From positions 4,774,001-4,838,000 of the forward strand of contig NZ_CP051682.1 in NCBI RefSeq assembly GCF_012849215.1: 64,000 nucleotides of DNA, written 5' to 3'. Below, piece by piece: positions 17,597-26,578 of the stretch. Position 1 is the stretch's first letter. Every line of letters starts with the position of its first letter. This DNA is from Mucilaginibacter robiniae (GTDB taxonomy: Bacteria; Bacteroidota; Bacteroidia; Sphingobacteriales; Sphingobacteriaceae). The position numbers and the translations under genes were made by a program. The notes under the pieces were generated by a model, which made no database searches, was not told where the DNA came from, and saw only the letters and a program-made list of their open reading frames with translations.

Positions 17597-18766
17597 TTAT
17601 GGAATGTGGAGGATATCTTTTGCTTGCGCTATCATATGGTTATCACCGGTATATTTACCATGCTCATCAGATAGTTTAACTACTGGTATCCATTCGCCAC
17701 TTACCTGCGCTTCGGTCATTTTAATTACAATGTTCATGGCTGTTGGCCCAGCATCATTGGTAAGATTTGTACCGATACCGAAAGACATGCCTATTTTATT
17801 TTGGCAGAACTCAGCTATACGGGCTACCTTATCATAATTCAGCGCGTCAGAAAAAATAATGGTTTTGGATTGTGGATTGATGCCTAAGCTCTGGTAATGA
17901 TTAATCACCTTTTGAGCAAACTCTATAGCATCTCCACTGTCATGCCTTACGCCATCAAACAGCTTTGAAAACATTTTATCAAACTGCCTGAAAAACACTT
18001 CAGTTGTGTAGGTATCTGAAAGAGCAATGCCCAAATCTCCACGGTAAACATCTGCCCAATGCTGTAAGGCCATAGCGTTGGCCATACGGTAACCATAATG
18101 CGCTGCATGGTACATAAACCATTCATGCGCATGAGTACCTATAGGTGTAATTTTATACTGCTCTGCTAAATGTACATTACTGGTGCCCACAAAGGTAGCT
18201 GGCCCGAATGGTTGCAAGGCTTGTAAAACCAATTGCTGTACTTGATAAGAATGACGCCTGCGCGTGCCAAAGTCGGCTACGGTGACGCCTAATTGCTTGT
18301 ATTTTTCAAATTTGGCAGTAGTACGATCAATTACTTCCTGATCGTTGATTCTGGCAATATGATTTAGCTGGTAATATAGCTCACAGATTAACGCCATAAT
18401 AGGTACTTCCCACAATATGGTACGATACCAGTAGCCTTCAATGCTCACTTTCAAATCAAAACCTTGCTGCTCAATAACTACTTCAGCAGGATTATAGCAA
18501 TAACTTTCCAGAAAATCCAGGTAAACCGGATCAAGATAAGGGCACTTGCTTTGCAGAAACTGCTTTTCGGCAGCGGTTAGCTTTAAGCCAGCCATACTAT
18601 CAACAGCTTGCCGTAATGCTTGGGCGAAGCCTGGCGGAAACTGGTGATGCCCACGATTGATAAATTGGTAGCGAGCTTTGGCGTATGGAAAAAGCTTAGT
18701 AACTCCCTGCTGCATTGTAATTTTATAAAAATCATTATCTAGCAGGGAGGTTAAGATAGGTGTCAT
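17597..18766 (-). CDS. pncB: Nicotinate phosphoribosyltransferase
   Basis: PncB makes nicotinate mononucleotide from nicotinate and PRPP in NAD salvage. The 389 residues contain the family blocks: DNDFYKITMQQGVTKLFPYAKARY near the start, FINRGHHQFPPGF, and DFGTRRRHSYQVQQ. GTSNVHLAEQYKITPIGTHAHEW carries the autophosphorylated histidine, and VRHDSGDAIEFAQK and GIGTNLTND follow. Length matches the short PncB type of proteobacteria and Bacteroidetes. The alcohol dehydrogenase gene downstream is probably unrelated in function. No regulatory site was recognised. Confidence 0.96.
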   Translation of the reverse strand: MTPILTSLLDNDFYKITMQQGVTKLFPYAKARYQFINRGHHQFPPGFAQALRQAVDSMAGLKLTAAEKQFLQSKCPYLDPVYLDFLESYCYNPAEVVIEQQGFDLKVSIEGYWYRTILWEVPIMALICELYYQLNHIARINDQEVIDRTTAKFEKYKQLGVTVADFGTRRRHSYQVQQLVLQALQPFGPATFVGTSNVHLAEQYKITPIGTHAHEWFMYHAAHYGYRMANAMALQHWADVYRGDLGIALSDTYTTEVFFRQFDKMFSKLFDGVRHDSGDAIEFAQKVINHYQSLGINPQSKTIIFSDALNYDKVARIAEFCQNKIGMSFGIGTNLTNDAGPTAMNIVIKMTEAQVSGEWIPVVKLSDEHGKYTGDNHMIAQAKDILHIP

Positions 18767-18808
18767 AAATTTTATAATTCAAACACCAATGAAAATGTTT
18801 TACGCCAG

Positions 18809-19405
18809 TTATAAGGAGAACAGGCGATAGCCAACAGTTAGGTTAAACATGTTGATACGGGTTTTATCACCATAGTTGTTGCTGATTTTGTTTAAACCCA
18901 GCTCATAACGCAAGTCAAACGAAATTTTTTGCACATCCAGCCCCACGCCAAACTGCCAGGCATAGTTCTGGTCTTTATAATTTAAATGAGTGGCGTTAGA
19001 AAAAGCCGCACCTGTGCTTTGGTCTTTATCAATGGCAAATGATATAAGCGGACCGGTATTAAAACGTGCACCTACACCCAGAGCGCCAATACGAGTACCT
19101 ACTAACAACGGTAAATCAATACTTTTAAAACTAGCATCATTTACTATACCTGCACTGCTTTTCACATCTACATTTTTACTGGTATAGTATAACTCAGGCT
19201 GAAAATGCAAGCCTGCACCACCTACCCTAGCCCAAAAACCGCCCAGAAATCCAGCACGACTATCACTGCTTAAAGTGTTCTCGGTTGAGAAATGCGACAA
19301 ATTTGCCCCTGCTTTTACACCAAATTGGAAAGTGGGTAATAATTGTGCCGATGCCATCATTGAAAACAACATAGCGGCTGCCAATAGAAACATTACTTTT
19401 TTCAT
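18809..19405 (-). CDS. Small outer-membrane beta-barrel protein
   Basis: This 198-residue protein has a signal peptide (MKKVMFLLAAAMLFSMMASA, cleaved near residue 20). The mature sequence is a series of amphipathic strands typical of the PorT/OmpW-like beta-barrel families: FQFGVKAGANLSHF at the start, AGFLGGFWARVG, GVGARFNTGPLISFAI, and a terminal YRLFSL ending in a hydrophobic residue. It should form an eight-strand barrel in the outer membrane. Function is unknown. It lies upstream of pncB with a 42-base gap and downstream of the TolC-like gene on the same strand. A -7-type box (TACTTTTG, minus strand 19429-19436) suggests its own promoter. Confidence 0.82.
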   Translation of the reverse strand: MKKVMFLLAAAMLFSMMASAQLLPTFQFGVKAGANLSHFSTENTLSSDSRAGFLGGFWARVGGAGLHFQPELYYTSKNVDVKSSAGIVNDASFKSIDLPLLVGTRIGALGVGARFNTGPLISFAIDKDQSTGAAFSNATHLNYKDQNYAWQFGVGLDVQKISFDLRYELGLNKISNNYGDKTRINMFNLTVGYRLFSL

Positions 19406-19428
19406 AGGAATTGTGTATCAAGTTTGCA

Positions 19429-19436
19429 CAAAAGTA
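19429..19436 (-). promoter_or_regulatory. Candidate -7 box for the barrel protein gene
   Basis: The minus strand reads TACTTTTG, matching TAnnTTTG, 23 bases before the barrel gene ATG, just beyond the stop of the TolC-like gene. Confidence 0.35.
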
Positions 19437-19453
19437 ATCATTTTATGTACAGC

Positions 19454-20803
19454 TTATAACGACATATTACCTTGATAGTAATCCAGTATCTTGGTGCGGA
19501 TGTAATAATCATATCGCGCACTGATTAAATTGGTGCGGGCATTATCCATATACCGCTTTGATACCAGATAATCTACGGAAGTAAGTGCGCCGGCATTAAA
19601 CCTTACTTCAGCCGTACGAAAAGATTCTGCAAATGCCTCCACCTGCTGGGTTAAAATCTCGTATCGGTCATAAGCTGCAGTCATGTTTACATAGGCTTGT
19701 TCCACATTTTGTTTGAGCTGTATTTTGGTGGTTTCATTGGTATATTTAGCATTCAGATAGTCAATTTTAGCCAACGCTACCCTATTACGATTTTGAAACC
19801 CATTCAGAATTGGGATGCTAATGCCAATGCTGGTATAGCGGCTATAATTGTTTTTAATTTGATCCAAATAGCCTGTGGTATTTCCACTACTATTTAACAA
19901 AGTGCTGGAGTAATTTGAAGTTAATGTACTGGATAATGATACTACCGGAAATAATGTTCCTTTAGCAGCTTTAATTTCGCTTTGGGTGCTTTGCATACGT
20001 AAATCAGCGGCCTTCACCAGTGCTAAATTAGCTAAAGATTTTTGGTACAATTCGCCTGCTGAAAGCGTGTACTGACTGCCAGGTACCTCACCAGCCGATA
20101 AGCGTTGAAATTTGATTTCTTTATCAAACATCACGTTCATGATTTGCAGCAGGTTTAGTTTGGCAGCATATAAGGCATTCCTGGCATCAATTACTGCAAG
20201 CTGGTCATTCGCTAACTGACCTTTTAAATCATAGTATTGCGAGGGTGGAATGCTGCCGCTTTCATTGAGTATAGCTAAACGTTCAACTTGTTTTTGTGAT
20301 ACTGCAACCTGGTTATTGCTCTGCGTTAGTAAATCCTGGTTGTTTAACACCTGTAAATAAGTAGTAATTACATTCAATGTAATCTGGTCTTTAGCCTGCT
20401 GGAAATCCATTTTACCGGCTTGGTAAGCTAAAGAATAACGTTTGATGGTGTTTTGTAAATTCAACCCATTGAATAAAATTAGGTTGCCATTTAAGTTATA
20501 CTGTGCGAAAGTAATCTGGTTATTTACATAATTATAGGTGGTTGGATCCTGGCTACGACCGTTACTTATCGTATGCGTAACATTACCATTAAAGGTAGGC
20601 AGCAAACTTTCACGGGCTTGCTGCCAGTACACCCGGTCAGTTTCCATCTGCAATTCGCTTTTTTTCACATCCAGGTTATTGCGGATAGCAATGTCAATAC
20701 ATTGTTGCAGCGTATAAACTGAATCGGCAGGATCTTGAGCATAGCACGAGCCGCCGATTAGGAAAACAGCTATTGATAAAATATAGGCATGTAGATAGCG
20801 CAT
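19454..20803 (-). CDS. TolC-family outer-membrane efflux protein
   Basis: This 449-residue protein has a signal peptide (cleavage near YAQ at residue 23). The paired outer-membrane efflux protein repeats of TolC follow: YTLQQCIDIAIRNNLDVKKSELQME at the start of repeat 1, and AKIDYLNAKYTNETTKIQLKQNVEQAYVNMTAAYDRYEI in the coiled-coil hairpin of repeat 2. Trimers should form the outer-membrane channel of a tripartite exporter. No lipobox is visible. It starts 8 bases after the adjacent ATPase gene, forming a two-gene unit. It is the only outer-membrane channel in the locus, so it probably serves the large permease cluster upstream. Confidence 0.92.
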   Translation of the reverse strand: MRYLHAYILSIAVFLIGGSCYAQDPADSVYTLQQCIDIAIRNNLDVKKSELQMETDRVYWQQARESLLPTFNGNVTHTISNGRSQDPTTYNYVNNQITFAQYNLNGNLILFNGLNLQNTIKRYSLAYQAGKMDFQQAKDQITLNVITTYLQVLNNQDLLTQSNNQVAVSQKQVERLAILNESGSIPPSQYYDLKGQLANDQLAVIDARNALYAAKLNLLQIMNVMFDKEIKFQRLSAGEVPGSQYTLSAGELYQKSLANLALVKAADLRMQSTQSEIKAAKGTLFPVVSLSSTLTSNYSSTLLNSSGNTTGYLDQIKNNYSRYTSIGISIPILNGFQNRNRVALAKIDYLNAKYTNETTKIQLKQNVEQAYVNMTAAYDRYEILTQQVEAFAESFRTAEVRFNAGALTSVDYLVSKRYMDNARTNLISARYDYYIRTKILDYYQGNMSL

Positions 20804-20811
20804 CGTCGTTG

Positions 20812-21489
20812 TTACAAAATAGATGAAGATTCGATTTTGCCATCCAGCAGATTAATGATACGAGTTCCGTATTGTGCATTTTTTTCGGAATGTGTTACCT
20901 GTATAATGGTTACGCCGTCCTCTTTATTTAACTTGCAGAAAAGCTCCATAATTTCCTCGCCTTGTTTGGAGTTTAAGTTACCAGTAGGTTCATCAGCCAG
21001 CAATAGTTTAGGTTTGGCAATCAATGCGCGGGCTATACCTACCAACTGCTGCTGACCGCCCGAAAGCTGTGCCGGAAACAAATCTTTTTTACCCACTATA
21101 TTAAACCGGTCCAAAATATCGGCTACTAAAGCCTTTCGCTCGGCGCCTTTAACATTTTGATAGATCAATGGTGTTTCGATGTTTTCATACACAGTCAATT
21201 CATCAATCAGATGATAGGCCTGAAAAACGAAACCAATATTTTGCTTGTACAGAGCCGACCGTTGTTTTTCTTTCAACTGGTGTACAGGTTCTCCTAAAAA
21301 GTATTGATAACCTTCAGATGGCTGATCAAGCATACCGATGATATTCAGCAAGGTAGATTTGCCAGAGCCAGACGGCCCCATGATGGAAACGAACTCACCT
21401 TTGTCTATATCCAGATCGATTTTGTTGAGCACATAAGCTTTGGTGCCGCCGTTTTGGTAATATTTAGAAATTTGTTTTAGTGATAGCAT
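20812..21489 (-). CDS. ABC transporter ATPase (LolD/MacB type), second copy
   Basis: This 225-residue ATPase has Walker A (GPSGSGKST), a Q-loop (FVFQAYHLIDELTVYENIE), the LSGGQQQLVGIARAL signature and Walker B (LLLADEPTGNL). The H-loop is VTHSEKNAQ. The signature motif has QQQLVGIARA where most relatives, including the copy at 35957, have QQQRVAIARA. Proteins of this type energise MacB/FtsX permeases. It leads a two-gene unit with the TolC-like gene and has no permease of its own, so it is likely shared with or alternative to the other ATPase. A TGGTAC element about 50 bases upstream may be a sigma-54 -24 site. Confidence 0.93.
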   Translation of the reverse strand: MLSLKQISKYYQNGGTKAYVLNKIDLDIDKGEFVSIMGPSGSGKSTLLNIIGMLDQPSEGYQYFLGEPVHQLKEKQRSALYKQNIGFVFQAYHLIDELTVYENIETPLIYQNVKGAERKALVADILDRFNIVGKKDLFPAQLSGGQQQLVGIARALIAKPKLLLADEPTGNLNSKQGEEIMELFCKLNKEDGVTIIQVTHSEKNAQYGTRIINLLDGKIESSSIL

Positions 21490-21525
21490 AGTTGAAATAA
21501 TGTATTGCTAATATGCATTACCTAA

Positions 21526-21541
21526 TGTGAATTTTGTACCA
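21526..21541 (-). promoter_or_regulatory. Possible sigma-54 -24/-12 element before second ATPase
   Basis: On the minus strand this reads TGGTACAAAATTCACA. The TGGTAC fits a -24 box, while the -12 box (TCAC for TTGC) is poor. It lies about 37 bases before the ATG. Suggestive only because a sigma-54 regulator is in the locus. Confidence 0.22.
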
Positions 21542-21671
21542 AATTATTAACTAATTGATAAACAATTAATTATATTATATTCAACAATCATAATCCTGTG
21601 CGGATGTGTAACAGGATTGTACGGTAGTGATACAGTACAGGGTAAAGCAGGTGAAACGCATCAGTGAGTAA

Positions 21672-21713
21672 ATGAAAATGGCTTTACCAGCATACTGGTA
21701 AAGCCATTTTCAT
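21672..21713. terminator. Strong terminator of the permease operon
   Basis: A perfect 19-bp stem (21672-21690 with 21695-21713) with a 4-base loop follows the last FtsX permease gene in the minus direction. It separates the long operon from the second ATPase and TolC genes. Confidence 0.88.
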
Positions 21714-21731
21714 AATAGCCTAGTCACTCTC

Positions 21732-24152
21732 CTACTCACTACGCAAGCTTTTCACAGGGTTAGCAATGGCTGCTTTTATAGATTGAAAGCCTATAGTTAG
21801 CAGAGTAATAGCTATAGTTAACACAGCCGCCTGAGCAAATAACCAGGCACTTACATGAACGCGGTAAGCAAAATCTTGCAACCATTTATTCATTACAAAC
21901 CAAGCTATAGGTGAGGCTAACAGAATAGCAATAAATACCAGCTTTAAAAAGTCGGCAGCGATGAGGGTAAGTATATTACTGACACTTGCACCTAGAGTTT
22001 TACGAATGCCTATTTCTTTTACCCGTTGCTTGACCATATATACGGCCAAACCAAACAGGCCCAAACAAGAAATAAATATGGTTATTACGGTAAACATTGT
22101 CAGGATGCTGCCAACTTGCTGCTCATTGCTGTACATTTCATCAAATTCCTGATCCAGAAAATGAAACTCAAATGGTTTGTTGGGATAAAAAGCTTTCCAT
22201 CTTTTTTGAATGCCCGCAATAGTTTGACTAATGTTTTTATCAGATACCTTAATTAAGATTTTACCAAACCAATTATAATCAGGAAAAATTACAATAGGCT
22301 TGATGGCTTGGTGTAAGGAAGAAAAATTAAAATCTTTCGTTACCCCTCGTACTTCCCCTCTGCGGTTGCTTAGGGCGATGATTTTACCTATTGCTTCGGG
22401 GGGGTGCCACCCCATTGCTTTAGCTGCACTTTCATTAATAATAAAAGCATAAACCGGCTCATTCTGGTTAGTCTGTGATCGCACTTGTTGTTCATCACCG
22501 TAGGTGAAATTTGCACCTGCTATCAAGCGTAAACCCAAAGTTGGTACAAAGTTTCGTTCCACCGGAATTGCTGTTACAGATAGCGCATAATTAGCAGGCT
22601 TGCCTGTGGCACCGGTAATACTATACCCCCCTCCCACATTTACCGGCGAATCATAAGAAGCTGTAGATTGCACAACGCCAGGTTGCTGTACTACCTGTCC
22701 GTTAAAAGCCTCCAAATCATTGTAGTTCATCCCTCCGGTGTTTATTACCACAACATGCGAGCGGTTTATACCAGTATCCACTTGTTGAATGTACTGCAAC
22801 TGCCGACCAGCAATTAAAGTGCTGACTATAAAAAACACAGACACTAAAAACTGTACAACCACCAGCGATTTACGCAGACTAACACCTTTAGTATTGCCTT
22901 GTCGCGGTTTACTGCTCAACGCTGTTATGGGTTTAAATGCTGACATGTATAACGCAGGATAAATACCTGCTAAAAAGGTAACCAACACCAGTAAACCGAA
23001 GAGTAAAACAACAAGCCACGCTATATTCCAGGTAGAAAAACCTATTTGCCGCATGGCAAAATTACTAAACCATCCAAAGCTCAAGCCGGCAGTAGCTACA
23101 CCTAGTATAATGGATATTGCTGTAATTAAAGCAGCTTCCATCATGAATTGGGTGAATAGCTGACCTTTTACAGCCCCCATAACCTTCCGCACACCAATTT
23201 CGCGGGCGCGATCTACCGAACGAGCCGTAACCAGATTTAAAAAGTTAATACAAGCCATTAGCAACAATATACAGGCAATCATACCTAGTATATACACTTG
23301 CGTACTATTACCGGCTATTTCTAAAGCGTCACCTACCTTACTATGTAAATGAATGCTGGTTAATGGTTCAAGCGTGTACCAGTTTTTACCACCCTCGGCC
23401 TGCTCATTTTTAAATAAACCTTTTACATAGGCGTTCATCTTTCTTTCCACCTGATGGTAATCAACACCTGGTTTAAGCAACAAATACGAATAATCATTTG
23501 CGGAACTCCACTCGCGAGTTTTAGATCGGTCAAGCATGGAGTAAGTGCCCATTAAATCAAACTTGATTTGCGAATAAGCGGGTATATTTTCAATTACCCC
23601 AGTTACCATCATGTCCCGTATACCTTTTACGGTTAGCACCTTACTAATTGGATTTTCATCACCAAAATACTTCTTAGCGACAGCTGCGGTAATTACTACT
23701 GATTGAGGATTAGCTAGTGCAGTAGCGGGATTACCAGCAAGAAATTTAAAGCTGAATATTTTAAAAAACGCTTCATCAGCTACCAACATGGGGGTTTCAT
23801 TGAACAGTTTGTCTTTATACTTTACAGAAGCTGGTCCAGATCCGGAGTAATCATAAATCCTCACCCCATCTTCTATCTCTGTTATTTCCTGTTTAAACAC
23901 AGGCACCGGTGCTGTAGGTGTTAATGCCGTGCTATTAGTTACTGCATCGCCAGCCGCTTTATAATTCATGTCCGTACGTACAATACGATCGGCAAACTGA
24001 TGGAAACGATCATAACGCAATTCATTAATCAGGTAAGTTGCCAACAACAAAAAGCAGGTTACACCTAATGCCAAACCCACAATACTAATTAATGATGTTG
24101 TTTTATGATGCAGCACACTGCGCCAGGCAGCTTTTAAATAGTTTTTAATCAT
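21732..24152 (-). CDS. FtsX/MacB-type ABC permease E (806 aa)
   Basis: This is the last of four tandem permeases. The chain has a first membrane helix (about residues 20-42), a MacB periplasmic-core domain, three FtsX helices (about 285-405), a further helix (about 430-450), a second periplasmic domain, and three C-terminal helices. The cytoplasmic loops that contact the ATPase are clear (ARSVDRAREIGVRKVMGA, and RVKEIGIRKTLGASVSNIL). It ends with NPVKSLRSE, a tag shared with its neighbours. The duplicated 8-helix form is usual in Bacteroidetes. It has no ATPase domain and must borrow one encoded nearby. Likely role: mechanotransmission-type export from the periplasm together with HlyD and TolC components. 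Confidence 0.93.
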   Translation of the reverse strand: MIKNYLKAAWRSVLHHKTTSLISIVGLALGVTCFLLLATYLINELRYDRFHQFADRIVRTDMNYKAAGDAVTNSTALTPTAPVPVFKQEITEIEDGVRIYDYSGSGPASVKYKDKLFNETPMLVADEAFFKIFSFKFLAGNPATALANPQSVVITAAVAKKYFGDENPISKVLTVKGIRDMMVTGVIENIPAYSQIKFDLMGTYSMLDRSKTREWSSANDYSYLLLKPGVDYHQVERKMNAYVKGLFKNEQAEGGKNWYTLEPLTSIHLHSKVGDALEIAGNSTQVYILGMIACILLLMACINFLNLVTARSVDRAREIGVRKVMGAVKGQLFTQFMMEAALITAISIILGVATAGLSFGWFSNFAMRQIGFSTWNIAWLVVLLFGLLVLVTFLAGIYPALYMSAFKPITALSSKPRQGNTKGVSLRKSLVVVQFLVSVFFIVSTLIAGRQLQYIQQVDTGINRSHVVVINTGGMNYNDLEAFNGQVVQQPGVVQSTASYDSPVNVGGGYSITGATGKPANYALSVTAIPVERNFVPTLGLRLIAGANFTYGDEQQVRSQTNQNEPVYAFIINESAAKAMGWHPPEAIGKIIALSNRRGEVRGVTKDFNFSSLHQAIKPIVIFPDYNWFGKILIKVSDKNISQTIAGIQKRWKAFYPNKPFEFHFLDQEFDEMYSNEQQVGSILTMFTVITIFISCLGLFGLAVYMVKQRVKEIGIRKTLGASVSNILTLIAADFLKLVFIAILLASPIAWFVMNKWLQDFAYRVHVSAWLFAQAAVLTIAITLLTIGFQSIKAAIANPVKSLRSE

Positions 24153-24177
24153 GTTATGATAAGGTTAATATTATCGT

Positions 24178-26556
24178 TTATTCACTTCTTAAACTTTTTA
24201 CCGGGTTAGTTATAGCCGCCTTTATGGATTGAAAACCTATTATAGTAGCTACTATTAAGCTCGCAATACTGCCAGCTAATACAAAAAACCACCAGCTTAG
24301 GTGAATATGGTAGGCGAAGTTTTGTAGCCATTTATTCATCAGCCACCAGGATATAGGGCAGGCAATTAAGAATGCCAGTAGTACCATGCCCAAAAAATCT
24401 TGTGATAGAAGCAAACTTATTTGAGCTACAGATGCACCAAGTATTTTGCGTATGCCGATTTCTTTGGTACGCTGCAAAACAATTAACGAGATTAACCCTA
24501 ATAGGCCTACCGAGCTAATACCAATAGCTACTATAGCTGATGCCCATATTAACTTCTGCTGGATATTTTCTTTTTTGTACAGCTTAGCAATTTGTTCGTC
24601 TATAAATTGATAACTAAATACTTGGTCAGGTAGAATACGTTCATATTCCTTTTGCAAAGTGGTGAGGGTTGTTGAAAGCTGATTACCAGATAGCTTTACT
24701 GCCAAATTAGTTTGTAGAAAATCAGTTTCCAATATGATTGAAGGTTCTATAGGTTCAATAAGCGATTTGACATTAAAATCTTTTACTACCCCTACTATCA
24801 CGCCTTTTACATCACCGGCGGTTAGCTTTTTGCCAACTACATCAAACTTATTTTTCCCCGCCAGCTTAGAGGCCATAGTTTCATTAATTAAAAACTCTGG
24901 TGTAGGCTGGCTATTACGCATGTTTCTTCCGGCAATCAGATGCAAGCCAAACGTATGGCAATACGCCGAATCGCCAATGGCAAAACGAGCAGGCCAACTT
25001 TCCCACTTCGAACGATTGTCAAACTGTACTGTGGCTCCACGCTGACTATTACTGGCTGGTGCATTATTACAAAAGCTGAATGATTGCACAGCCGGCATCT
25101 GGTGCAGGCGTTCTCTCCATTGTTCTTTCTGGGAGGCAGAAAGCTGACCTAAAGGCATCGTGACGATCAACTGACGGTCAAATCCGATATCTGTGCTTTT
25201 TAAAAAATGTACTTGTGCAATAATGATGATGGTACAAATAATAAGAATTTGTGTTATCGTGTTTTGAAAACCAACCAGTATTTTACGGCCCAAACTTACC
25301 GGCAAGTTAAACACATTGTTTTTTAACGCTTGCGCTATACTTACCCGGCTCAATACCAATGCCGGATAAATGCCAGTACCTATAGTAATTGCAAGTAGTA
25401 ACAGCCCTATAAACAAACATAAATTGGTATAAGAAAGTATATGAACAGGTTCATCAGTAAATAGCCAATGATTAACCGCAGGCAACATCCACAAAACCAT
25501 CAAACCAGCTACTATCAAAGCAATCACACAACTTAGTAAAGCTTCCACCATAAATTGCGTAAAAATATGTCGTGCAGAACCTCCTAATACTTTACGGGTA
25601 GCTATTTCAGTTCCTCTTTGCGTTTGTTGGGCAACTACCAGATTAATGTAGTTTATTATGGCGATCGTAATAATCAGCAAGCCAATGATGAGCAGGTTTA
25701 ACAACAATATTTGCTGAACCGTGCCACCGTAACGAACATCAAAATGTATATCTTTTAAAGGTAATAGCTTAAAAGTAAAGTATTTTAATCCATCTCCCCA
25801 GGCGTGCTTTTTAGCCAGCTCAATAATCTGTTCTTCTACAGCATCTTTCTGATTAGCATCATGTAACTGTATAAAACCCGCATTAGTTGAATTGATATAG
25901 CCCCAATCAGTGTAAAAGTTTTTATCGTATAAGGGAATTAATGAACGAAGAGAACTCAACGAAAGGTACAAATCGGATTTTAAGTCTGTATTATAAGGTT
26001 CATCAGCCACAACACCTGCTATGGTAATGAGCTGATTATTAATTGAAAGCACCTTCCCCACAACATGGGTTGAACCAAAATATTTTAAAGCTATTTTTTG
26101 CCGTAACACCACCATGCTGGGTTTATCCAGTTGTTTGGCACTACCAGCAAGCCATTTATAAGAAAATAACTTAAACCAATCTGATGTAATAAAGGTGGTG
26201 TTTTTTTCTTCTTTAAAACGCTTATTAGAATTGCCACTTACATTTATAATAAAGCTTTGCCCATCAACCGCAAAAGCAGCTTGCATTACTTGTGATGTTT
26301 CAGTTTTTAACGCTTTGTATTCGGCGTAAGATGAACCTTTTTCATACTCTTCCTTTTCTAAATGCAATTCAGTTACCAGACGAAAAATGTTTTGAGATTG
26401 TTTATGGTAACTATCAAAGCTCAGATTGTAGCTGATGTATAAATAAATTAGCGTACAACAACTAATGGCTACAGCTAACCCTATTACATTTAAAAAGGTA
26501 AAAAACTTTTTGGCTTTAAGATTCCGCCAAGCTATTTTAATGTTATTTCTAAGCAT
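24178..26556 (-). CDS. FtsX/MacB-type ABC permease D (792 aa)
   Basis: This permease repeats the same eight-helix, two-periplasmic-domain plan. Helices lie at about 20-40, 285-310, 335-360, 385-405, 430-450 and three near the end. Coupling loops are TQRGTEIATRKVLGGSARHIF and QRTKEIGIRKILGASVAQIS. The first loop reads EIATRKVLGG rather than EIGVRKxxGA, a divergence from the other copies. It ends in NPVKSLRSE. The gene lies 21 bases from the upstream permease gene (26579) and 25 bases from the next (24152), so it is clearly cotranscribed. Its periplasmic domains are divergent from its neighbours, which argues for different substrates or partners rather than a recent copy. Confidence 0.92.
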   Translation of the reverse strand: MLRNNIKIAWRNLKAKKFFTFLNVIGLAVAISCCTLIYLYISYNLSFDSYHKQSQNIFRLVTELHLEKEEYEKGSSYAEYKALKTETSQVMQAAFAVDGQSFIINVSGNSNKRFKEEKNTTFITSDWFKLFSYKWLAGSAKQLDKPSMVVLRQKIALKYFGSTHVVGKVLSINNQLITIAGVVADEPYNTDLKSDLYLSLSSLRSLIPLYDKNFYTDWGYINSTNAGFIQLHDANQKDAVEEQIIELAKKHAWGDGLKYFTFKLLPLKDIHFDVRYGGTVQQILLLNLLIIGLLIITIAIINYINLVVAQQTQRGTEIATRKVLGGSARHIFTQFMVEALLSCVIALIVAGLMVLWMLPAVNHWLFTDEPVHILSYTNLCLFIGLLLLAITIGTGIYPALVLSRVSIAQALKNNVFNLPVSLGRKILVGFQNTITQILIICTIIIIAQVHFLKSTDIGFDRQLIVTMPLGQLSASQKEQWRERLHQMPAVQSFSFCNNAPASNSQRGATVQFDNRSKWESWPARFAIGDSAYCHTFGLHLIAGRNMRNSQPTPEFLINETMASKLAGKNKFDVVGKKLTAGDVKGVIVGVVKDFNVKSLIEPIEPSIILETDFLQTNLAVKLSGNQLSTTLTTLQKEYERILPDQVFSYQFIDEQIAKLYKKENIQQKLIWASAIVAIGISSVGLLGLISLIVLQRTKEIGIRKILGASVAQISLLLSQDFLGMVLLAFLIACPISWWLMNKWLQNFAYHIHLSWWFFVLAGSIASLIVATIIGFQSIKAAITNPVKSLRSE

Positions 26557-26578
26557 AGTACATTAATCAAACTTATGT

